Assembly: GCA_964036045.1 (NCBI GenBank)
Contig: OZ038391.1
Span: forward strand, 43,287,621-43,351,620
Reading direction: 5' to 3'
Length of the DNA stretch: 64,000 nt
Source: Eutreptiella sp. 'Long Island Sound 2002'
Lineage: Eukaryota > Euglenozoa > Euglenophyceae > Eutreptiales > Eutreptiaceae
Part shown: piece after piece, positions 1-8,240 of the stretch
Numbering within the stretch: position 1 is the stretch's first letter
Layout: the number at the start of each line of letters is the position of its first letter
Translations under genes and position numbers: made by a program
Notes under the pieces: generated by a model
Database searches by the model: none
Seen by the model: the letters and a program-made list of their open reading frames with translations, nothing else
What the model was told of the DNA's origin: nothing

Positions 1-99
1 TTGCTCCACAGGGAGAATCTCCGCGATGCGAGAGACGGTGGCGGTGAGGGAGGCACCGTGCACGCCCACGCGGGCGAGGACCTCTTGACACCGTCTCAT
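1..99 (-). CDS. Partial ORF starting inside the stop of the preceding ORF
   Basis: An ATG at 99-97 opens a frame that stays open for 33 codons to the window edge. It begins MRRCQEVLARVGVHG and is rich in Val, Leu, Ala and Arg, as in a helical protein. The ATG overlaps the TGA of the previous ORF (ATGA, 99-96), an arrangement typical of termination-reinitiation in compact multi-ORF elements and unusual for ordinary nuclear genes. I recognise no family from 33 residues. The real length lies outside the window, and it may be a chance ORF. Confidence 0.3.
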   Translation of the reverse strand, partial: MRRCQEVLARVGVHGASLTATVSRIAEILPVEQ

Positions 100-440
100 G
101 TTACTTCTCCTGCGGTGGCACTGACGGGCGGGAGGGGGGCAGAAAGAATATGGGGACGGGTAGCATTCGGTAGACTCATCAGAGCTTCCCACAAGGGGAA
201 CCACAGGATTTTGTGGTCTGGTACACAGTGAGCACAGATCAGCCCGGTCAGGGCATACCTGGCGGTCACAGGGGTTAAGGAATTCATGTTACGCACAGGG
301 GGAGTGGTGGAGCGATGGCCTTGCCATGCCTGAGAACATGCAATAATGGTGATGGAGGGTATCTGGGGTTCTAAAGCGAAGACCACGTCCCGTGTGCACA
401 GAAGGGTGACGCCGAGTGTGGGTTCATTAATTCGTCTCAT
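96..440 (-). CDS. Small hypothetical ORF, 114 codons, overlapping both neighbours
   Basis: This ORF starts at ATG 440-438, 14 bases before the end of the AlkB-like ORF, and ends in a TGA that overlaps the next ATG. The product begins MRRINEPTLGVTLLCTRD. It has several short hydrophobic stretches (near LGVTLLC and ALTGLICAHC) but no clear membrane helix, no signal peptide and no family I recognise. Its start context, AACATGAGACG, is identical to that of the next ORF. Position, strand and the double overlap suggest co-expression with the AlkB-like ORF. A 114-codon ORF can arise by chance at this base composition, so the main support is the ordered overlap. Confidence 0.35.
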   Translation of the reverse strand: MRRINEPTLGVTLLCTRDVVFALEPQIPSITIIACSQAWQGHRSTTPPVRNMNSLTPVTARYALTGLICAHCVPDHKILWFPLWEALMSLPNATRPHILSAPLPPVSATAGEVT

Positions 441-3400
441 GTTGCCCTGGGTCAGGGGGCCCTGAGGATGTCGTATGGAGGCCCGTTCCTACACCAGTGT
501 GACGGAAGACAAGGGATACCCTGGAGTCTCGGGGAATGCGCCGCTTCTCCACTGTGTCATAGTCGCGAGCTGGGATTTGGTGTTTCCATTTGTCGCGGGC
601 TTCCCCAGAAATTAGGAGGAGGCTGCGGCGCTGTAGGAAGACTTTTTGCCTTTTCTTAAAGAGGGTGGATCCGGGGAGGGGACGCGGTTCGAAAACCATT
701 TCCGCACCTGACCCAAAGGAGCCATCCAGGACATAAGGGCCTAGCTGAGGGACGTCTACGTGGCTCCTCAGGCCACTGCCAGGCTCGTATCGAGCCACTG
801 ACCACATATTGGGGCATAAGAGAGAGGAAGGCAGGATCTGGGCGCAGGCAGAGAATGCCCGTAGCCCAATCGCTTGAATAAACTCAGGAGGGGTCGGTTC
901 AAAAGGTTCAACTCCTTTTGATTCTGGATTGTACCTGAATCCGAAATGAAGCATTGTGCGGTGCCCCTCGGACAGCCACTGGTGATTTTCATCTGCACTG
1001 TAGGACATCACCAGGGCTTCTTCTTCTTCTGAGAAAAATTCATTGGATATGAAGGCTCCTGTTATTTCCGGGATGGGGTCGAAAATGTTCCCCGTTTGGA
1101 GGTGGAGTTGTGCGATCTTTTCTGTGAGGGAGAGGGGCTTGCTCGTGGACAAGTAATGGTCCCTCGCGAGACTTAGTTGTTCCGCGCTGCCGTAGGCAGT
1201 CGCCGCCTCGATGACTCGTGATAGGAAATCCTGGGCTTCCGAAACTAGGGGGTTGGCGGGAGCCAAAAGGTTGTCGCGCGCGGCCGTGTCGGGGCACTCG
1301 GGGTGAAAGACGAGCTGGGACACAGTGAAGCCTTCTGCAAGGAGCGCGGATTCGTAATGAGCATATTTCACTCGGTAGACTCGCACCTTAGCCATGGGGG
1401 CGCTGAACAAGGAAATGTGCCGAATTTTCCCAAGCAGGGAGACCCCGAACATTACATCAACGTCCGGCGTGGATGACGGGGCGTGTACTTCTACCAGTTC
1501 TGGATCAGGTGGTTCAGGGAGGGGGTTGAAGCAAGCCTTCACCGGGGAGGGTGGGGGAGGGGCATCTTTGTGCACTTTTCGGGGAGAGGCGGAGAGGTCC
1601 ATTTTGTGTCCCGGGTGTTTGGAGCGCCAAGAGGAGTATCCTCCCCAAGAGATCATGGCTCCCGTAGTGCCCCGATACGTGACCAGGCTATTCTCTTGGA
1701 AGAGCATGTAACTCATGGAAGTGAGGGAGTCTCGTTGGGGGAGCAAGGGGGTGTTGTGATAGTTCATGCACACGTAAAACTCGTGTTGTGTTCTGGGAAT
1801 GGCCCCTAGGATACCGCACCGTCGCGCGGCTTCGCTAGTAAGGAGGGATTTCCACACGTCAAATTGTTTGAAGTCCGGCGTGGCCTGTTTGTATGCTTTT
1901 GAAGGTACAACTTTGAAAGTTTTGTCCTTCCCTAGATCGGAACCACGGATGCAAAAAACCTTGCCGAGCGTCCACAAAGGGTGTTGTAAGATGGTGGAGA
2001 GAAGCTTCTCGGCGAGGGGGGTTGGAATGGTGTAATCGAAGCGGAACATATGTTCAGAGGATGATTGTAGAGGCTGTATGCGTTCCTCCGGAAAGAAAGC
2101 ATTTTTGGAGTTGACCGAGATGTGGTCGTTTTGGAAATGGAAAAGGCGGTTGATGAGGACAAAAAAATCCCGGGCGTTGCCACGGCGCCGCCTATACTCT
2201 CCTCGTTCCCGCTTGGATTTTTTGGAAAGCTCTTTTGGAGAAGAGACGGTGAAGTTCGGGAGCAAATGCCGTGCAACTTCGAATCGTAGCGTTGTGTGCA
2301 CCGCGGCCACTTGGACAATGCCGTCTACCTTATTTATGGCCCATTGTAGGGAGGTGTGAGGGTGCATGATGTCGCCGTAGCGGATGTGTGCGTGGTGTTT
2401 GTGACGGGTGGAGAGGTGAAGGTGAAAATATGGGTATTGAGGAGAGTCAAGCAAGTTGAGCCGCACGGAGCCATCGGGATTAGGTGATGGGTTGTACGTA
2501 TTGGCATCCGAAAGCCGGTCTACTCCACATACCCAAGGGGCAAGGGAGATCATGCCGGGGTTCAAGGGGTTCATGTAGAGGGTCTCCGCCAAAAGGTTGT
2601 CTTCCATTCCCGGGAGAATGAAGGAGCCTTCGTACACAACACCGGAATCAAAGGCTTCTTGCGAGGCTTCGTTGATGGCATGGGCCCACTCGGTCCACGT
2701 GTTGCCGTATTTGTATTTGGAGTTGTAGTAATCTTGTGGGTGTGGAAAAATGTAGAACTTTGGGTGGTGATGAAGGATGTCTTTGAGGTACCTAAAATTG
2801 TCATGTCCAATTGTGGAGTAGGCATTGTTGCCGGAGCAATCAATGTCATGGAAAAAGGTGCACTCGTCGCTCGCGCAAAGGTCTATTGTTGGGTGTACTT
2901 GATCATAGATCACTTGCTTGTGGTGTTTCTCTAACACGAGTTGATTTGTATCAACTCCTAAGGTGTCATGGACATGCGTTTCTCCCCACAGTGCTTGTTG
3001 ATCGTGTGTGTTGATCTCACCTTTATGTTTAACCAAGAATTTTGCAAAGACACCATCCGGGGCAAGGGAAGCGTTGGAGAAGGGTTTTCCGGAATTACCA
3101 TCCGTTTCATCGGGAGTAGGGTCTTCCCCGTCTTCGGCCTTTTCGTGTGTTCCTTCGGGAGACGAAATAGCGCTTGGCGTGGATTGCTCCTCACGTGGCG
3201 TTAAGAGGGAGTTGTCGGGCTCAACCTCATTGGTTCTCCTTGCGTTGTCGTTGAGAGCGGCGTTGTTGTTCATTGCCGAATCTCCACACGGGTCTTCGCG
3301 ACTTTCTTCTTGTTGTTTCAACTCTTCGGCGTCACATGGATGGCTTCCTTCGGTGTTCTCGTGCGTGCCTTCGGGCACGGAGTCTTGCACCTTCTCGGAG

Positions 3401-3759
3401 TTGGTTGGCGGAGCGGGCGCTCTGTCTTGATGTTATGGTTCTTGGGCTCCTTTTCCTTTGGCGGTGTGAGCCGTTGTCTCGGCGGGTGGGAAGAGTTCTT
3501 TTGCGACATTTTCGGGTTGTTCATCGTCTGAAATGACATTGGATGACGTGCCTTCCTCATGTGACGGGGAAAGGTCGAGTGAAGGGTGAAATGGGTCGTT
3601 CTCGCGCTTGGCGGGCGAAAGCGTAGGGAGAAGCCGACTTTGAGTCAGTTTGGCGTCCACTTTAGCCTGAGTTCGAGCAATGAAACTTTTCACGGACTTT
3701 AGCTGTTTGCTTTCGGTCTTGTCCTTTGCGGAACGTTCCTTGAGCCCAACTTGCGACAT
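427..3759 (-). CDS. Long ORF with C-terminal AlkB-like 2OG-Fe(II) dioxygenase domain, one in-frame stop
   Basis: One frame is open from ATG 3759 (MSQVGLKERSAKD) to TAA 429-427, about 1,110 codons, interrupted only by a TAA at 3435-3433 (codon ~109). The N-terminal ~220 codons are acidic, low-complexity and probably disordered. A middle part of ~500 residues rich in His and aromatics is unfamiliar to me. The last ~190 codons look like AlkB, closest to the ALKBH8 style: an entry motif MLHFGFRYNPES, then the iron ligands HVD (about nt 760) and the distal His in KWKHQIP, then the 2-oxoglutarate-binding arginines in RRIPRDSRVSLVFR. Such enzymes oxidatively demethylate nucleic acid bases. All iron and 2OG ligands are present, so the domain may be active. 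The single stop could mean recent decay, readthrough, a short intron, or translation starting downstream of it. Two more ORFs overlap its 3' end. The domain call is strong; the role of the whole protein is unknown. Confidence 0.65.
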
Positions 3760-4127
3760 TGCCAAGAAAACGGCGTTGCGAAGCTAGGCAAAGGACGGCG
3801 CTCACGATTGCGGCTTTGCGCTAGGCAAATATAGTTGACGGCAAGGTTGTTGCGCTTGCCTCGGCTCCAAATTGCGGCTTTGGGACCTTTGATGGTAATC
3901 CACGGCTTCACGGGATCAGCCCAGAACTTGAACAGCCCAGGATTTTCGTTAATCACCGAGCAGCCTGGACTGCTGGTGGATCCATCAATAAATTTCTGAG
4001 GGTCAATGGAAAAAAAATAGACACTCAGAAAGTGATTGCGCTTCCTTGGGCTTGTCCCGCTAGTTTCGCTCCAAGGGACCACGGTGTATCTGTCCTCAGA
4101 GTATCGGCCGTGCATGTAGTATGCCAC
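3699..4127 (-). CDS. Hypothetical ORF upstream of the AlkB-like gene
   Basis: This is a 142-codon frame on the same strand, in a different frame from the AlkB-like ORF and overlapping its first ~20 codons. The segment HFLSVYFFSIDPQKF through KRNNLAVNYICLAQ reads like real protein, with balanced composition and aromatic residues, while the end becomes basic and random-looking. It could be an upstream exon whose splice donor lies near 3.83 kb, or a chance ORF. The GKRNN-containing stretch vaguely recalls the substrate-side loop of SET-domain proteins, but I would not call that. No function assigned. Confidence 0.2.
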   Translation of the reverse strand: MAYYMHGRYSEDRYTVVPWSETSGTSPRKRNHFLSVYFFSIDPQKFIDGSTSSPGCSVINENPGLFKFWADPVKPWITIKGPKAAIWSRGKRNNLAVNYICLAQSRNRERRPLPSFATPFSWQCRKLGSRNVPQRTRPKANS

Positions 4128-4797
4128 TTCTGCAAATCAAAACATTCTTTCCTCCGCTTCTCACGAATGAACGAATGGCAACAACTGCTTTAACGCTCTG
4201 CTGTCCGGATACACACCAGTTTTCTGCATGTGTGAACGTAGGTACAGCCGTCGATGCGCGAGGGCTCGCACATGGGAAACCACACACACACAGGAGAAAA
4301 CATACTGTTGTCTTCCCCGAGATTGACGGATATGGGTCTTGTTGGAGGCGATACTTCGAGTCACTCGATGCCTTTTGCCAGTAACTTTGGATCGCTCCGT
4401 CTAATGTGTCCTTTGCTCTTCTGCGTGTTGATCCTTATGTTGTCCACTTCCGTCTCGACTTGCTTCCCCTCTGGTTGAAGGTAGTCCTCGAAGTTTGTAC
4501 ACATGGTTAGGCCAGGGTCCGGTTCTTCCTTCTTCTTCCGACCCTTCTTTGGTGAACCACCCTCTAATTACACTTATTCAGATTCATACTCTTCATCCTC
4601 CCGTTCGTGAGCTGTCTTTTTAGCCGGACTCTGCATTATGCGGTGACAAGAAGGCCTGTTTTACAAGAAACCATGCAATAAAACAAGTGAAAAACGAATG
4701 GAGGTAACAATATCTGGCGGATTTTTCGAAAAACCGGGTACTCTGTCGTTAAGAATGCCAATCTGCCAAGTATTGCGCCTGGTTGTCACAGAAACTC
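4128..4797. other. Intergenic, no convincing gene
   Basis: Short ORFs occur on both strands, but none has family features. The stretch contains the first copy of the GC-rich palindrome at 4254-4273. It separates the AlkB-like ORF group from the uncharacterised gene at 4871. Confidence 0.5.
4254..4273. repeat. GC-rich palindrome, copy 1 (imperfect)
   Basis: ATGCGCGAGG followed by GCTCGCACAT, near-palindromic over 20 bases. It belongs to a family of six such sites confined to 4.25-7.55 kb. Confidence 0.7.
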
Positions 4798-4815
4798 TGC
4801 GCAAGGCCTCGCGCA
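4798..4815. repeat. GC-rich palindrome, copy 2
   Basis: TGCGCAAGGCCTCGCGCA, 18 bases, palindromic apart from one mismatched pair. It lies 56 bases before the stop codon of the 4871-6391 gene. Confidence 0.7.
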
Positions 4816-4851
4816 CGAGAAGAGGTGCAGAAACCTGATGTTGTACGCTGC

Positions 4852-4871
4852 ATGCGCGAGGCCTCGCACAT
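4852..4871. repeat. GC-rich palindrome, copy 3, touching the stop codon
   Basis: ATGCGCGAGG followed by CCTCGCACAT. Its last base is the first base of the stop codon of the minus-strand ORF that ends at 4871, so the palindrome sits immediately 3' of the coding sequence. Confidence 0.75.
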
Positions 4872-6391
4872 CACAACAACGCCTCCAGCCTTCTACGTAC
4901 ATTTCGGATAACATTCCCCTCTCGCTGCTCCTCCAACACAACGCGCGGGGGGACAAGTTCCGATAGTTTTCTCTTACAACTGGCTTTGGGCGGCCCCTGC
5001 TGAGTCACCGCTACTAGTACTGAGACCAACACTTGTTTATAGTGCTTGGACCCCTTCTGGCTTAGAAGAGATGGTGGGAAGGCGGGTAAAACCTTGTGTG
5101 GCCCATGTGGCTGGATTCCGGATGTAGGCTCAGGGCACCACTTAATCCACGGCAGGTACACGTACTCTGCATTCAGGTATGCGGGTAGTCGCTGACGCAT
5201 GGCGGTTACAGGGGAACTCGGTATTTTGCACACATTCACCCTGTGACCTCCTTTCCAGATGGACATTAGTTGGTAGAGATCAGCGTCCTCAATGGTCACA
5301 GAACCCTTGTTTTGACCCTTCTTTGTTACAAGGCTGGAGAGCACACTTTCACGGAATTCGTTAGCAAAAGCATGCCCCGGCATTGCAGAGTGCCATGCTG
5401 TTTGGCACAATAAGGCAGTTGCAACAGTTCGTTCATACTTCAACAGTGTTTCCCTGGTGTTCAGACGGGCTAGGAGGCACATGACAATCTTGCGTCCGTC
5501 AAAAGGAAAACTGCGTGTGTTAGCATTCTCACGTGCCCAATTACACTGTCTCACAAGGTGCCCAAGAAACAGTAGCATGGGACAATGCTGCGTCAAGAGG
5601 AGCTGCATAGCTTTGCACACAGCGTACCAAAGACGGTTTCGGCGATTTGCTGGTTGCACCAACCATAACGCGTGAGGTTTTTTGTTTAGACGGCGTACGT
5701 GAGGCCCCATGCATAACAGCAGTGTACCAATGCTCATCTCGATGGTAATCAGTTTTGGGAAACAAGGGGACTGTTTCACCACTACATAACAATGCTTTAC
5801 GGAAAAATGTCACGATTGGCCAAAACGAACGAGATGTTTGTGTAATGCAAATTTGTATGCATGCCCGAAGCCGTATAATATGGGGTGGGACCGCAAAAAC
5901 TGGCGGACATTCCACTCGGTTGCCTTTTCACCATACATCATTTTACAAATGCGGTAATGGATGTTCTCATCACATAAAACAGGTACAACAGGACGGGTGT
6001 GCGGGACCAAGTCCCTTGTTAACTGCAACAGATTGAGCAGCCATATGTTGCTGCTTACCTTTTCCTGGATGAGGAAAATAGGCCGCCAATCCGGTCTCTT
6101 GGCAGGTACCTGACAAATAACATCAAGCGGTGCCCTGATGTTTCGCACAACATGTCGAGGGCTGGCAAAACCCAAGTCACGCAAAATGCGGGCGAAAGAT
6201 CCCTCTGTGTTCCCTAGCATACGTGCGACAATGGGAATGTGCCGTTCAAGTTCCTCAATGTTAGGATGACCATGCCAGTAGCGTGGAGCATCATGCAGGA
6301 GCAACACAGCCTGTGCTGTTGCGTTAAGGGACTTGTCGTTCTTGTCAGGGTTGGTCGTAAATGGCTTACTATACCAGTTGTCCATCCACAA
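4871..6391 (-). CDS. Uncharacterised, possibly transposase-like protein, split by one TGA
   Basis: Two ORFs (6391-5810 and 5782-4871) lie in the same frame, separated only by a TGA at 5812-5810, so together they form a ~500-codon frame with one stop. The first residue at 6391 is a TTG, and the frame is closed by a TAA about 20 bases upstream, so the true start or an upstream exon is unresolved. Part one contains LWMDNWYSKPF, then a His/Tyr-rich segment with DENIHYRICKMMYG and PILYGFGHAYKFAL. Part two is basic with several Cys and ends in an Arg-rich tail. The style (DNW start, conserved DENIHYR-like stretch) recalls large repetitive families of unknown function in algal and protist genomes that I suspect are DDE-type transposases, but I cannot name a family or locate a full catalytic triad. 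Palindrome copies flank it on both sides. Confidence 0.4.
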
Positions 6392-7241
6392 GACAACCCA
6401 TTGGGGTTATACTTTGTCCCACGTTGCTTGCAACGTCTGCAGCCCTATCCTTCACCAATGGTGCGATGTATCGCGCCAGCCCTGACCTCGCTAAAATGCG
6501 TCGTTGTGCCCTGCTCCCTTGGATCGCCACTACAGATTTGGGCTTCCCCTGATACGGAACTGCCCATCAACTGTGCATCAACAGATAAAGGCGCCGGGCT
6601 TGCTTCTTCAAAAGGTCCACCCATCTCTTTCCCTCTGACGGGAGTGCCTGTTGAAAGCTGCAACACTTTCTTTCATTTTTGCGTAGCCGCAGGAGAAAAG
6701 TACACAGCACTTGCGCATCCTCATCCCCTTGTTTTGGCCCTTCCAATAGCTCTTCTGCCGTGCGACACAACGGTTCCTATGAGCAGACATTGCGGAATGT
6801 TCCAGATGTCGCTGCCACTGTTTTTTCAAGGTCTGACACCTTGCGTAGGGGCATTGTCACTGCAAGGAAAAGTTGCGCAAATGTACCTCCCTACATCTTG
6901 CAATTCGGAAAAATCTTCTGGGAGTAATTATCTACCTGTCACACAATCGTCGCGTCACCAATTTATGGACGATTTCAAGGATGCGTGCATTATTTTTGGT
7001 TTGCTGTAACTGAAATGTACTCCCACATTGTGTTGGTTAATGTTACCTGTTGTAGCCAGTTGCGACGCGCTACCATCGCTGTTGGGCAAAGAAGGTCAGT
7101 GGTGACCGTAGCATGAAAACTACGGATGCCCGCGGGACCTGTGGGGCCGGCCATACATCAGCGCTGCATCAAAGGCAATGCACGTGCTGTGTAGTTGGTG
7201 GATCTGCTCATTCTTAATTCTCTGTGCGTTTGTAACCTCCA
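6392..7241. other. Region upstream of the uncharacterised gene, possible missing exon
   Basis: Short minus-strand frames at 6567-6770 and 6608-6829 contain Cys/His-rich text (for example CCVLFSCGYAKMKE) that could be an N-terminal exon of the gene ending at 4871, but no frame is long and no splice pair is obvious. The long plus-strand frame across 6239-7009 looks like a shadow of the minus-strand sequence. Nothing firm. Confidence 0.25.
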
Positions 7242-7260
7242 TTGCGCGAGGCTTTGCGCA
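7242..7260. repeat. GC-rich palindrome, copy 4 (imperfect)
   Basis: TTGCGCGAGGCTTTGCGCA, 19 bases, near-palindromic. First of three copies on the upstream side of the 4871-6391 gene. Confidence 0.65.
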
Positions 7261-7297
7261 CTCGTGGTTGAAAATTTATCATGTGTGAAGCGCCATG

Positions 7298-7321
7298 CTA
7301 TGCGCGAAGCCTCGCGTATAG
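7298..7321. repeat. GC-rich palindrome, copy 5
   Basis: Arms CTATGCGCGAAG and CCTCGCGTATAG over 24 bases with two mismatched pairs. The core is the same as in the other copies, extended outward by CTA/TAG. Confidence 0.7.
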
Positions 7322-7525
7322 AACGGCGGTTTCCTCAGTAACAATTATACATTAACAGATTACCTCGTGAAGTAAAATGAAAATATATGGATTGTTCTGT
7401 CCATTTCTACCAGTCCATCCTGATACGGGTACAAAGTTATGTGTATGCCGACGTCATGTTTCTCCTGTTCTGGTACTTGCGTAATGTATTGCGTTGTAAT
7501 ACATTATTATGCCACACATGTCCCA

Positions 7526-7549
7526 CTATGCGCGGGGCCCCGCGCATAG
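7526..7549. repeat. GC-rich palindrome, copy 6, perfect over 24 bp
   Basis: The half-site CTATGCGCGGGG is followed directly by its exact reverse complement, giving a perfect 24-bp palindrome with no spacer. As a single strand it would form a very stable hairpin; as a duplex it could bind a symmetric protein dimer. Confidence 0.85.
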
Positions 7550-8240
7550 GATTGTCATAAAACAATATTTTTTGAGATAACGCCCACTGAGTGTGTCACC
7601 TCGGTGAAATAACTTTTTTTCTGAGAATCATCTACGAGGTGCTACACCAATCTCTGAAAATAATTATTATTTGCTGCCTTTCCGAACCTGTTCATTCCCC
7701 ACATTTTCAGGTGTTTTTGACCATGCCACTTGAGCCGCATAAGTATATCATACCCCCCCCCCCCCCGGGCGCCTAGGAACCATTTTGCGCAAGAACCGCC
7801 TTTTGGTTCCGCCGTCGAATTCTCACACAACGTTTTTTCAGGGTGTTCGGTTTTTCATGGTTCTGGTAGGACAACTATTCAGGTGTGCAGGACACGATTT
7901 CATGTGTGTTGCTACGGGTCCCCCTATCAGGGAGGACCCTAGCAGTCACTCACAGCCGCACATTCCCTTAAACCCCTCCCTGTGCTGAAGGGCATTTGAA
8001 CTTCATATTTGTCCCCCCTAGTTTGCAGTATTCGGAAGCGAATAATTGCTCTTGTACCACCTCTTCCATTTCACAAGGGACATCATAGATGATGATGCAG
8101 TCTGCAAGCACTTTAACATTCCAGAACCCAAGCCTAAGCCTACGCCAAAGCCAGCTCCAAAGCCCATGGCAGCACCGCAGCGCAGCCCCAAGGGGCAGCA
8201 CAGACACCAAGTCAGCATGGTGTATCACAGCAGGAGGTAG
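7550..8240. other. No convincing gene; C-tract and a Lys-Pro-like microrepeat
   Basis: AT-rich to ~7.74 kb, then a run of C around 7756-7767 and mixed sequence. At ~8110-8170 the plus strand has an AAGCCTAAG-type repeat that would read as Pro-Lys repeats. On the minus strand an acceptor-like TGCTTGCAG near 8.09 kb is followed by a 48-codon open stretch ending at ~7.97 kb. This could be a terminal exon, but nothing supports a family. Confidence 0.3.

Noticed and set aside
427-3759. Plant-virus-like replicase because of the AlkB domain and overlapping ORFs
   Set aside because: No methyltransferase, helicase or polymerase motifs are visible, so there is no basis for a viral assignment.
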